A DNA stretch of 64,000 bases, from contig JAHBWW010000002.1 in the NCBI GenBank assembly GCA_019636795.1, positions 496,001 to 560,000 on the forward strand, given 5' to 3'. The stretch comes from Phycisphaeraceae bacterium. GTDB taxonomy: Bacteria > Planctomycetota > Phycisphaerae > Phycisphaerales > UBA1924. The translations under genes were made by a program, and so were the position numbers. The notes beneath the pieces are model-generated. The model had not been told where the DNA came from, ran no database searches, and saw nothing but the letters and a program-made list of their open reading frames with translations. Shown here piece after piece: positions 16,836-25,754 of this stretch (the stretch's first letter is position 1; each line of letters opens with the position of its first letter).

Positions 16836-17867
16836 ATGAATGTGATGGTGACGGGCGGCGCGGGATACATCGGTTCACACGCGGTGCAGCGTCTGCTCGC
16901 CGAGGGGCATCGTGTCGTCGTGATCGACAACCTCGTGCGCGGCCACGCCGAGGCCATCGACGCGCTGCGCCACCAGGCAGGTGCCCGCCTGCGCTTCGAG
17001 GTGCTCGATGTAGGCGATGAACTGGCTGTCGAAGCGCTGCTGTCTGAGCATGAAGTAAGCACGGTGATGCACTTTGCCGCACTGGCCTACGTCGGCGAGA
17101 GCGTCGATCAGCCGTTGTGGTATTACGAAAACAATGTGAGCGCGGCGGTGCGGCTGCTGAGTGCATGCGATCGTGCGGGGGTCGCGCGGTTCGTGTTCAG
17201 CTCGAGCTGCGCCACGTATGGGCAGCCTGCGGACGATTCGATCCCCATCACAGAAACCTGTGTTCAGTATCCGGTGAGTCCGTATGGCCAGACCAAACTC
17301 ATGTTCGAGCATGTGCTGCGTGACTGGTCTGCGGGCCGTGCGCGCTCGGGTACGCCGATTGCGGTGGCCATGCTGCGCTACTTCAATGTCGCGGGGGCCG
17401 ACCGCACGGGGGTTCTGGGTGAAGATCATGACCCGGAATCGCATTTGATCCCGGTCGCGATTCAGGGCGCGCTCGGGCAGCGAGAGCACCTGACGATCTT
17501 CGGCACCGACTATCCCACGCCCGACGGCACATGTGTGCGTGATTATGTGCATGTCGAGGATCTGATCGACGCCCATGTGCGTGTCATGGAGGCGCTCGAG
17601 CCCGGCGATGTGCGTGCCTACAACGTCGGCATCGGGCGCGGGCACTCGGTGCGCGAAGTCATCGCATCGGTCGAGCGCGTCACGGGCAGGCGGCTCGATG
17701 TGCGGGCAGGTGAACGCCGCGCGGGCGATCCTGCGTCGTTGTACAACGATCCGAGGCTTATTGCGTCGGACCTGGGGTGGAAAGCGTCGATCACGGAACT
17801 TGACGCGATTGTGGACTCGGCGTGGCAATGGTTCAAACGCCACCCGAGCGGATACAAGTCTCGCTGA
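16836..17867 (+). CDS. galE: UDP-glucose 4-epimerase
   Basis: 343 residues from the ATG at 16836, chosen because GGAGG (16823-16827) sits 8 bases upstream. An extended SDR: NAD motif TGGAGYIGSH, Ser/Tyr/Lys triad with SSSCATYGQP and YGQTK, and GalE-specific VVVIDNLVRGH and MLRYFNVAGAD. Interconverts UDP-glucose and UDP-galactose (possibly the N-acetyl forms). It could feed the polysaccharide genes further right. ThuA-like gene follows after 34 bases. Confidence 0.92.
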   Translation: MNVMVTGGAGYIGSHAVQRLLAEGHRVVVIDNLVRGHAEAIDALRHQAGARLRFEVLDVGDELAVEALLSEHEVSTVMHFAALAYVGESVDQPLWYYENNVSAAVRLLSACDRAGVARFVFSSSCATYGQPADDSIPITETCVQYPVSPYGQTKLMFEHVLRDWSAGRARSGTPIAVAMLRYFNVAGADRTGVLGEDHDPESHLIPVAIQGALGQREHLTIFGTDYPTPDGTCVRDYVHVEDLIDAHVRVMEALEPGDVRAYNVGIGRGHSVREVIASVERVTGRRLDVRAGERRAGDPASLYNDPRLIASDLGWKASITELDAIVDSAWQWFKRHPSGYKSR

Positions 17868-17901
17868 ACTAGGCCAAGCACACAAACAGGACTGAACACA
17901 C

Positions 17902-18555
17902 ATGAAGACGGCGTTGTTTCTCATCGGCGGCTGGGACGGACACCAGCCTCAGCCATGCTCGGATCTGGTCATCAATCGGCTGAAGGATCTGCGCCTCGAG
18001 TCGCGCCAGGTGCACGCGCTCGATCAGATCAACGACCGCATGCTTGAAGGCATTGATGTCATTGTGCCGTGCTGGACGATGGGCGAGTTGGGCCATGAGC
18101 AGACCGTCGCCCTCGAACGGCACATCCGTGCGGGTTGCGGCCTTGCCGGCTGGCACGGCGGAATGGGCGATGCGTTTCGCGCGAACACCGAGTACCAGTT
18201 CATGGTCGGCGGACAGTTCGTCGCCCACCCGGGCAACATCATCGACTACATCGTGGAACTCACTGGCGTGGAACACCCGATCACCAAAGACATGCCCAGC
18301 AGGTTCAATGTCCGCAGCGAGCAGTACTACATGCATATCGATCCGGGCAACAGCGTTCTGGCGACCACGACGTTCTCGGGCGATCATGCCCCCTGGACTC
18401 GAGGGGTGCGCATGCCGGTGATCTGGACTCGCCATCATGGCGCGGGTCGCGTCGCGTACTGCTCGATCGGGCACACGACCGACGATCTAGGCACCGAGCC
18501 CGTGCTGGATCTTGTGTCCCGCGGGATTGCGTGGGCAGCGGGCGCGCTCGAGTAG
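17902..18555 (+). CDS. ThuA-like (class-I glutamine-amidotransferase-fold) protein
   Basis: 217 residues matching the ThuA fold: start [15 protein letters not shown], then [14 protein letters not shown] at the 'nucleophile elbow' position and a late [10 protein letters not shown] segment. ThuA was named for trehalose utilisation in Rhizobium, where it is linked to oxidation of disaccharides; most planctomycete copies are uncharacterised. It is cytoplasmic by lack of a signal peptide. It follows galE closely and ends 12 bases from the convergent rho gene. Confidence 0.85.
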   Translation: MKTALFLIGGWDGHQPQPCSDLVINRLKDLRLESRQVHALDQINDRMLEGIDVIVPCWTMGELGHEQTVALERHIRAGCGLAGWHGGMGDAFRANTEYQFMVGGQFVAHPGNIIDYIVELTGVEHPITKDMPSRFNVRSEQYYMHIDPGNSVLATTTFSGDHAPWTRGVRMPVIWTRHHGAGRVAYCSIGHTTDDLGTEPVLDLVSRGIAWAAGALE

Positions 18556-18567
18556 AAGCCAGGGTGC

Positions 18568-19785
18568 TCAGCGAGCCGAATCGGACGTCGCGCCCACGAG
18601 CTGGGCATTGGTCTCGAAACGCTGGAGCGCGGCGAGCAATTGTTCAATCTGCTGCGGCGGAGGCATGCTGAGCATGCGCCGGCGCAGGGCGGTGATCGTC
18701 TTGAGTGTCTTCTCGTCGAGCAGCAGATCTTCCTTGCGCGTGCCGCTCGCTGCCAGGTCGATAGCTGGGAAAAGTCTCTTCTCAGCCACGCGGCGATCGA
18801 GGATCAACTCCATGTTTCCGGTGCCCTTGAACTCCTCGAAGATGACCTGATCGCCCTGGCTGCCGGTGTCGACAAGGCAACTGGCGATGATCGTCAGGCT
18901 TCCGGCTTCTTCAGTGTTGCGAGCGGCGCCGAAGATCTGCTTGGGAACTTCGAGGGCTTTGGAGTCGATTCCGCCGGTCATCGTCCGGCCGCTGGAAGAG
19001 TGCTTGCGGCTTCGATTGAACGCCCGCCCGAGTCGAGTCAGCGAATCGAGGAACACAACGACATGACGTCCACACTCGACCATGCGCTTGCAGCGTTCGA
19101 TCGTCAGGAGCGAGATCTGTATATGCCGTTCGACGTCGTGATCGTTGCTCGACGCGATGACGGTGACGCGGTGAGGCTCCCATGGGTGATCCCAGACGCC
19201 ATCACGGTTGGGACGAGTGAAGGCCCGCTTGAAGTCTGTGACTTCTTCAGGTCTTTCATCGATCAGAAGCATGAAGACATCGACATCCTTGTGGTTCATG
19301 AGAACAGATGTCGCCAGGTCTTTGAGAAGGGTCGTTTTGCCGGCCTTGGGCGGGCTGACGATCATCGCCCGCTGGCCTCGCCCGATGGGGCAGAACAGGT
19401 CGATGAGGCGGCACGCTGGTGGGCAGCCGGGGTACTCGAGCGTCAGCCGAGGCTGCGGATCGACCGAAGTCAGCGTCTCGAAAGGCTTGGAAGTCTTGAA
19501 ACGTTCTGGATCCATCCCTTCGATCTGAAGAAATGTTTCAACGACCGGGCGAGCGGTGCGCACCTGACCATTGGGGCGTCCTCGGCGACGGCGTCGGGGT
19601 TTGCGATCGACGACCTCGACCGTGACCTCCAGCCCGTTGCGCAGCGGCAACTCATCTCCGAAGGAGATTGGGACGAACGGGTCGTCGGCCTTTTCCATAA
19701 GTGTTAAGTCCTCGGCGAGTTGGCGTACGCGCCCTTCAGCGCGAGAAGGCCATTCGAGGATCCCGGTGAGGGTCTTCGTTGACAT
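18568..19785 (-). CDS. rho: Transcription termination factor Rho
   Basis: 405 residues. The ATPase/helicase core is complete: [21 protein letters not shown] (Walker A), [17 protein letters not shown] (Walker B area), [10 protein letters not shown], and the Q/R-loop segment [21 protein letters not shown]. The N-terminal ~115 residues differ from E. coli Rho: no Rho_N helical domain is visible, the cold-shock-like RNA-binding part is poorly conserved, and it contains an Arg-rich [10 protein letters not shown] run. It should act as a hexameric RNA-dependent ATPase ending transcription. The altered primary RNA site is the odd feature. It is divergent from ptsI. Confidence 0.93.
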   Translation of the reverse strand: MSTKTLTGILEWPSRAEGRVRQLAEDLTLMEKADDPFVPISFGDELPLRNGLEVTVEVVDRKPRRRRRGRPNGQVRTARPVVETFLQIEGMDPERFKTSKPFETLTSVDPQPRLTLEYPGCPPACRLIDLFCPIGRGQRAMIVSPPKAGKTTLLKDLATSVLMNHKDVDVFMLLIDERPEEVTDFKRAFTRPNRDGVWDHPWEPHRVTVIASSNDHDVERHIQISLLTIERCKRMVECGRHVVVFLDSLTRLGRAFNRSRKHSSSGRTMTGGIDSKALEVPKQIFGAARNTEEAGSLTIIASCLVDTGSQGDQVIFEEFKGTGNMELILDRRVAEKRLFPAIDLAASGTRKEDLLLDEKTLKTITALRRRMLSMPPPQQIEQLLAALQRFETNAQLVGATSDSAR

Positions 19786-19984
19786 AACTCAGTTTCACAA
19801 GCCTCGGGCGGGAAGACAGAACCACGTCGTGCCTCAGCACCGCCAGCCGGGGGGGAGGTCTTCTCCTCTCCTGCCTTGATTCCCGGCGACTGCATTTGAG
19901 CACATCTATCGCCCGTTGTCAAGCACCGAGTCTGATCGCGTTGAATCCTGCGTCTCGCTACCATGTCGCCGGAATACGCCATTC

Positions 19985-21751
19985 ATGAAGATTCTCAAAG
20001 GCATCAAGGTCTCCAGCGGCATCGCCATCGGGCGGGCATTTGTCATTGACGACGTGCAATTGCCTCGCATTCCGAAGCGATCGGTCCGTCCGGAGCGGGT
20101 TCAGGCCGAGCTCGACCGCTTCGAGCGGGCTCGACTGGATGCCATTGCCGAACTCGATCAGGTCCACAATGAGGCCTTGGTGGACATGGGGCAGGATTCG
20201 GCAAAGATTTTTCTTTTCCACCGCGGCATGCTCGAGGACCCTGCACTTCTCGGACCAATACGGGCCATGATTCAAGACGAGCGGGTCTCGCCCGAATACG
20301 CTGCGGCCCAGACTTTCCGCGCGTGGATGAAGCGATTTGCTGAGAAAGACGACTCGGCCTTTCGAACCAAGATCAACGACCTTCACGACATCTCTCACCG
20401 CCTGATCGGGTGCCTGATTGGCAAACGCCTGACCACGTCCGAGGAACTTCCTGACGACAACACCATCATCGTCGCCAGCGAACTGACTCCGAGTCAGACA
20501 GTTGCCTTCGACCGCTCACGCATCATCGGCATGGTGACGGAACTGGGTGGCCAGACAAGCCACACCGCGATTGTCGCGCGTGCTCTGGGCCTCCCGGCGG
20601 TGGTCGGATGTGCCAATCTGCGTTCTCTCGTCTCGGACGGCATGCCGCTGATTATCGACGGCGCGCGCGGGCGGGTCATCATCGAGCCGGATGACGAAAC
20701 CATCGAGCAGTATCAGGGATATATCAAACAGTCGCGCGAGTTTGATCGCTCGCTCGAAGAACTCGCACCAAAGTCGGCTACCACCTCCGACGGCGTGGAA
20801 ATCGAACTGCTCGGCAACATCGAGTTCCCCGAAGAAGCCTCAACCGTGGTCGAGCGCGGTGGGGCTGGCATCGGGCTCTATCGCACCGAATTTCTCTACC
20901 TCACAGGCGATCACGAACCAAGCGAGGATGAGCAGTTTGAGGCCTACAAGACCTGCATCGACCGCCTTGCGGGTCGCCCGCTGACCATCCGCACGCTCGA
21001 CCTCGGAGCCGACAAGTACACCCAGCTCAGGGCAGAGACACCCGAACGCAATCCGTTCCTGGGCCTGCGCTCGATCCGTTATTGCCTGGCCCACCTGCCC
21101 ATGTTCAGGACCCAGTTGCGTGCTTTGCTGCGAGCCTCAGCTCACGGGCCCCTCAAAATCATGCTCCCGCTCGTGACATCGATCCATGAGTTTCGGCAGA
21201 CACGCTACCTGATTCGGGATGCGATGGAGGATCTGGACGATCTTGGGCTGCCGTATGACCGGAATGTACGGGTCGGGATCATGGTGGAAGTCCCTTCGGC
21301 GGTGCTTCTGGCCGATGTTTTTGCGCGGGAAGTGGACTTTTTCTCCATCGGCACCAACGACCTGGTGCAGTACGCTCTGGCGGTGGACCGAACAAATGAA
21401 CGGGTCGCGTCAATGTATCAGCCCGCCCATCCGGCGGTTCTGAGGCTGATTCGCATGGTTGTCAAGTCGGCCCGGCGCAAGAACCTTCCCGTTTCATGTT
21501 GCGGCGAGGCGGCGTCCGATCTGGAGTATGTCCCTTTGTTGTTGGGCCTCGGCGTGCGTACGCTCTCTGTGAACGCGTCGAGTATCCCGGTCGTCAAACG
21601 ACTGATCCGAAGCGTGTCGATGGCTCAGTGCGAGCGGATTGCCAAAAAAGCGATCACGTTCGATTCGGAACTCGAATCCGCAGCGTTCCTGCGAACGAGA
21701 GTCAGAAAAATAGTTCCCGAGGCGTTCGAAGGGCGTGCCGGAGAAGAGTGA
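19985..21751 (+). CDS. ptsI: PTS phosphoenolpyruvate-protein phosphotransferase (enzyme I)
   Basis: 588 residues from the ATG at 19985. GGQTSHTAIVARALGLPAVVG contains the phospho-accepting His (TSHTAI) when read as consecutive short motifs. The PEP-binding barrel follows with GIGLYRTEFLY, NPFLGLRSIRYCL, MVEVPSA, FFSIGTNDLVQY and the late SCCGEAASD Cys motif. Transfers phosphate from PEP to HPr. No HPr or EII gene lies in this window, so a regulatory rather than sugar-import role is possible. The frame is open upstream to 19916, but the conserved N terminus starts at MKILKGI. Confidence 0.93.
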   Translation: MKILKGIKVSSGIAIGRAFVIDDVQLPRIPKRSVRPERVQAELDRFERARLDAIAELDQVHNEALVDMGQDSAKIFLFHRGMLEDPALLGPIRAMIQDERVSPEYAAAQTFRAWMKRFAEKDDSAFRTKINDLHDISHRLIGCLIGKRLTTSEELPDDNTIIVASELTPSQTVAFDRSRIIGMVTELGGQTSHTAIVARALGLPAVVGCANLRSLVSDGMPLIIDGARGRVIIEPDDETIEQYQGYIKQSREFDRSLEELAPKSATTSDGVEIELLGNIEFPEEASTVVERGGAGIGLYRTEFLYLTGDHEPSEDEQFEAYKTCIDRLAGRPLTIRTLDLGADKYTQLRAETPERNPFLGLRSIRYCLAHLPMFRTQLRALLRASAHGPLKIMLPLVTSIHEFRQTRYLIRDAMEDLDDLGLPYDRNVRVGIMVEVPSAVLLADVFAREVDFFSIGTNDLVQYALAVDRTNERVASMYQPAHPAVLRLIRMVVKSARRKNLPVSCCGEAASDLEYVPLLLGLGVRTLSVNASSIPVVKRLIRSVSMAQCERIAKKAITFDSELESAAFLRTRVRKIVPEAFEGRAGEE

Positions 21752-22027
21752 GCCAGGGTCGCGCGTCGCGTGGGCTGGCCGCATCGGGAGAAGAAATCAC
21801 ATCGGGCGTGGCAGTGCCTCAATGGTGCCGCCATGCTCGATTCGGGGATCGCGCTTCTGGCGTGATCGACATCACGCGACGGACGGCTCGGCAATGCGAT
21901 GATTCGCAGACGCCGACAAGAGCGCATCGGGCCCAAACTTGCCCCAGCGCATTGCAACCGGCCGTCGCTGCTGGCCAACCCCGAATCGACGCATCAACCG
22001 CCCCAAGGACGGGATGGACCCCCTTTC
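21752..22027. other. Intergenic region between ptsI and the RNase E/G gene
   Basis: 276 bases. The RNase frame is open back to 21899, but that part has no domain character and does not resemble RNase G N termini. I see no terminator with a T run and no RNA gene. Confidence 0.5.
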
Positions 22028-24451
22028 ATGCCACATGGCAAAATGTTGATCAACTACGTTCCGGGCGAAGAGTGCCGGGTCGCGATCGTCGAAAACGGAC
22101 AACTCGAGGAATACCACGCCGAGCCGACCAACGCCGTCAGCCGCGTCGGGAACATTTACCTCGGCAAGGTGACCAACGTTGAAGCGGGAATTCAGGCCGC
22201 GTTTATCGACTTCGGAGTCGAGGACGCCGGGTTCCTGCATGTGTCTGATCTTCACCCGCAGTACTTTCCGGGCGAGGACGAAGACACGACCGAGCGCGTG
22301 GGCAAGAAGACTCCGCGTCGCAGCCGCCCACCGATGCAGCAGGCGCTCAAACGCGGGCAGGAGATCATCGTTCAAGTGCTCAAGGAAGGCATCGGGACCA
22401 AAGGCCCGACGCTGACCAGTTACCTGTCGATTCCCGGGCGATTCCTTGTGATGATGCCGCAGATGGACCGCGTGGGCGTGAGCCGCAAGGTCGAGGATGA
22501 AGAACAGCGCGCCGAAATGCGACAGATCCTCGACACACTGGACCTGCCCGAAGGGTTCGGGTTCATTCTGCGCACCGCTGGGTTTAACCGCACCAAGGTC
22601 GAACTCAAACGCGACCTGGCGTACCTGCTGCGCCTGTGGAAGGACATGGAGCACCGCCGGGCATCTGGCAAGGGGGCCAAACTGCTCTATTCTGAGAGCG
22701 ATCTTCTGGTGCGCAGCCTGCGCGATCTGCTGAGCCAGGACATCGACGAAGTCATCATCGATCATGAGATGGCGCTCCGGCGTGCAGCCCGGTTCATGAA
22801 GATCGTCGCCCCACGTTCGCAGGCCAAACTGCGCCACTACAAAGGGCAGACGCCGCTGTACCACTCCTTCGGCGTCACCGAACAGATTCGACAGATCCAC
22901 TCGCGCGATGTGCCGCTCCCGTCGGGCGGTCGTCTGGTCATCGATGAAACCGAAGCCCTCGTCGCCATCGACGTCAACAGCGGCAAGATGCGATCGGCCC
23001 GCGATGCCGAAACCAATGCGTATCAGGTCAATCTCGAAGCGGTCGATGTGATCTGCCGTCAACTGCGGCTGCGTGACCTGGGCGGACTCGTCATCAACGA
23101 TCTGATCGACATGCGCAGCCCGCAGCACCGCAAGGATATCGAGAACCGATTCAAGGAACGACTCAAGAAGGATCGCGCGCGAACAACGATCCTCCCGATC
23201 TCGGCCTTCGGCATTCTCGAAATGACACGGCAGCGGATGCGAGGCAGCCATGAGTCGGTGCATTTCTCCGGGTGTCCTTCGTGCCGAGGCAGAGGCGTCG
23301 TGCAAAAGCCCGACAGCGTCGCAGCCGATGCCTTGCAGGATCTGGCAGCCTTGCTCGATCACGATAAGGTCGCCAAGGTCGAGATGGTCGTCAACCCGCG
23401 CGTCGCCGCCGCCCTGCTCAGCACCCGGCGGGCAGCACTGACACGCATCGAGCACCTCAGCGGCAAGCATGTCGAAGTACGCATCAGCGACGCCATCGGC
23501 TCGGATCGCGTGACGTTCTACGCCTACGACGCAGGCGGGGCCGACGTCGATCTCGAAAAACTCCCAAAGAAGAGCAAGAAACCCGAACTCACGGACTGGG
23601 CGGTCGAAGGTTCGCGCGACGACGAGAGCGGCTGGGCTGTGGACCTTCGCGCCGAAGCCGAGGAGATTGCCGAACAGACCGCTGAAGCCTTCGCCGAAGT
23701 TCAGGCTTCAATCGAGGAGCGCCAGCATGACCTGAGCCTGCCGGTGGCCGATCTCGACGACGATGACGATCACGAGCCGATTGAAACGGGCTCGCCGGAG
23801 GCTCGCAAGAAGAAACGTCGCAGGCGTCGGCGCAGGCGCGGCGATGGTGAGGGAGACAACAGTCGTACACCAGAAACACAACACTCTGCGGAGAGCAAGC
23901 CCGAATCCCAGGATGCGGACACTGGCCCTGAACAGACAGGCGATCCGGATGAATCGCATGCGGCGAGCTCGGATGGATCAACCGGCCTGACGCGCAAGAA
24001 GCGTCGACGTCGACGCCGTAAGTCTGGAGCATCATCGCTGGTGTCGCCCGCCGAGCAACCCGCCGAAACCGCGCCAGTGAGTGATCCTTCAACGCCCGAA
24101 GCCGGCGAGCACGAGAGCGAGCATGAATTCGATCAGCCTCGCAAGAAAAAACGCCGACGTCGTCGTGGCGGCTCGCGTGCCGGTGCCGACGCGCCTGCTG
24201 CAGATGCTCCTGCGTCAGCTCCAGAGACGGCTCCCCACGCGAGCGCGAGCGACAATCACGCTCCGCCCAACATATCGACCCGCAAGAAGCGTCCGCCGCG
24301 GTCCCGCGACTCGGGGACGCCGAAAGCGACTGGCACCGCATCTCCCGCACCCGAACCCGCTGCTTCCGAACCCAAGCCCCGCCGCTCGCTCTATTCGGCC
24401 GCACGACGCAAGCTCGCCCCCAGCGAGAAGGCCCGACTCGGCGAAGAGTAA
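22028..24451 (+). CDS. Ribonuclease E/G family endoribonuclease with long basic/acidic tail
   Basis: 807 residues. Starts MPHGKMLINYVPGEECRVAI. S1-type RNA-binding part includes GNIYLGKVTNVEAGIQAAF. The DNase-I-like catalytic core has VAIDVNSGK (Asp315, Asn317) and LVINDLIDM (Asp358), and a CPSC zinc-link (Cys416, Cys419). These match RNase E/G. After about residue 520 the tail alternates acidic/Ala/Pro spacers with four basic patches (for example RKKKRRRRR and RKKRRRRRRK). In E. coli RNase E the tail is the degradosome scaffold; this tail is unrelated in sequence but could bind RNA or partners. Its stop overlaps the dxr start in TAATG. Confidence 0.9.
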   Translation: MPHGKMLINYVPGEECRVAIVENGQLEEYHAEPTNAVSRVGNIYLGKVTNVEAGIQAAFIDFGVEDAGFLHVSDLHPQYFPGEDEDTTERVGKKTPRRSRPPMQQALKRGQEIIVQVLKEGIGTKGPTLTSYLSIPGRFLVMMPQMDRVGVSRKVEDEEQRAEMRQILDTLDLPEGFGFILRTAGFNRTKVELKRDLAYLLRLWKDMEHRRASGKGAKLLYSESDLLVRSLRDLLSQDIDEVIIDHEMALRRAARFMKIVAPRSQAKLRHYKGQTPLYHSFGVTEQIRQIHSRDVPLPSGGRLVIDETEALVAIDVNSGKMRSARDAETNAYQVNLEAVDVICRQLRLRDLGGLVINDLIDMRSPQHRKDIENRFKERLKKDRARTTILPISAFGILEMTRQRMRGSHESVHFSGCPSCRGRGVVQKPDSVAADALQDLAALLDHDKVAKVEMVVNPRVAAALLSTRRAALTRIEHLSGKHVEVRISDAIGSDRVTFYAYDAGGADVDLEKLPKKSKKPELTDWAVEGSRDDESGWAVDLRAEAEEIAEQTAEAFAEVQASIEERQHDLSLPVADLDDDDDHEPIETGSPEARKKKRRRRRRRRGDGEGDNSRTPETQHSAESKPESQDADTGPEQTGDPDESHAASSDGSTGLTRKKRRRRRRKSGASSLVSPAEQPAETAPVSDPSTPEAGEHESEHEFDQPRKKKRRRRRGGSRAGADAPAADAPASAPETAPHASASDNHAPPNISTRKKRPPRSRDSGTPKATGTASPAPEPAASEPKPRRSLYSAARRKLAPSEKARLGEE

Positions 24452-25662
24452 TGACACGCGTTATGCACACAAGTTCGAGCGCGCCAACCCGCCTCATCGT
24501 GCTCGGCTCGACGGGTTCAGTCGGCGTGCAGACACTTGACACCGTCGCACATCTCAATGCTGTGGCGGGACCCGACAGCCCGCGTTTTGAAATCGTCGGC
24601 CTCGCCAGCGCGTCGAAGCGCGACATGCTCGCTGAGCAGGCGCGAATCTGGAGTGTCAGGCACACAGCCCTCTTCCGAGGCGAACCAGGCGATGCGTCGT
24701 TCGTCGGGGAAAACGCCGCCGATGAACTCGTGCGCAGCATTGACTGCGACATGGTCGTGCAGGCCATCACGGGCGCAGCCGGCGTGCGATCGACACTCAC
24801 CGCCATCGAACTCGGGCGCGATGTGGCTCTGGCCAACAAGGAATCGCTTGTTGTGGCCGGGGCGCTCGTGGTGCCACGTGCGCTCGAGCGCTCGGTCCGC
24901 ATACTTCCTGTCGATAGCGAGCACGCAGCTCTCTGGCAGTGTCTCGAGTGTGTGTCGCCCGGGCAAAGTCCGCCATTCTCGGTGCCCGCAACGGTTGCTC
25001 GGGCGGTCCTGACGGCTTCGGGTGGGCCATTCCGCACCTGGCCTCTCGAACGCATGGCCAACGCGACTCCAGAAGACGCCTTGGCGCACCCAACCTGGAA
25101 CATGGGTCGCAAGATCACGATCGACTGCGCCACCATGATGAACAAGGCCTTCGAGATTGTCGAAGCGCACTGGCTCTTCGGCCTCGAACCCTCACGCCTG
25201 GGCGTTGTTGTGCATCCACAATCAATCATCCACGCGATGACGGAACTTATCGATGGCTCGACCATCGCGCAGCTCGGATCGCCCGACATGCGCACGCCAA
25301 TTCAACAAGCCCTGACCGCTCCTCGCAGGCTCGTCGGCTCGGCGCCGCGACTCTCACTCGAAACCCTCGGCTCACTGACCTTCGAAGCGCCAGACCTTGC
25401 ACGGTATCCAGCCCTGGCGCTCGCGCCTCGCATCATCGAGCTCGGCGGGACAGCCGGAGCGATCGTCAATGCTGCCAGCGAAGCCGCTGTCGAAGCGTTC
25501 CTGGACCATCGCCTTCCGTTCCTGCGCATTGCCCAACTCGCGTCAGAAGCCCTCGACGCCATCGGCATCAGCGCGATCCGCTCGCTCGAGGATGTGCTGG
25601 TGGCCGACAGCGAAGCACGCCGCTTTGTCGCGCTCACGATTCCCACACTTTCAAAAGCCTGA
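24451..25662 (+). CDS. dxr: 1-deoxy-D-xylulose-5-phosphate reductoisomerase
   Basis: 403 residues. N-terminal NADPH motif VLGSTGSVGVQTLD, then ALANKESLVVAG, VDSEHAALWQCL and MMNKAFEIVEAHWLFGL, all standard for Dxr/IspC. It converts DXP to 2-C-methyl-D-erythritol 4-phosphate, the committed MEP-pathway step. ispF, a later enzyme of the same pathway, is at 42159-42650. Translation is probably coupled to the RNase E/G gene through the one-base TAATG overlap. Confidence 0.95.
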   Translation: MTRVMHTSSSAPTRLIVLGSTGSVGVQTLDTVAHLNAVAGPDSPRFEIVGLASASKRDMLAEQARIWSVRHTALFRGEPGDASFVGENAADELVRSIDCDMVVQAITGAAGVRSTLTAIELGRDVALANKESLVVAGALVVPRALERSVRILPVDSEHAALWQCLECVSPGQSPPFSVPATVARAVLTASGGPFRTWPLERMANATPEDALAHPTWNMGRKITIDCATMMNKAFEIVEAHWLFGLEPSRLGVVVHPQSIIHAMTELIDGSTIAQLGSPDMRTPIQQALTAPRRLVGSAPRLSLETLGSLTFEAPDLARYPALALAPRIIELGGTAGAIVNAASEAAVEAFLDHRLPFLRIAQLASEALDAIGISAIRSLEDVLVADSEARRFVALTIPTLSKA

Positions 25663-25689
25663 CCCGCACCATTGCCGCGCACATGAAAA

Positions 25690-25715
25690 CGGGCGACCCC
25701 TCGCAGGGCCGCCCG
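25690..25715. terminator. Imperfect hairpin between convergent genes
   Basis: CGGGCG...CCCT (from 25690) pairs imperfectly with AGGG...CGCCCG (to 25715) in the 92-base gap between dxr and the convergent metalloprotease gene. A-rich sequence precedes it and ATCAATTTTC follows, so it could terminate both sides. Modest support. Confidence 0.45.
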
Positions 25716-25754
25716 TCGAAATCAATTTTCATGTACAACCAGGATCACTTCGCA

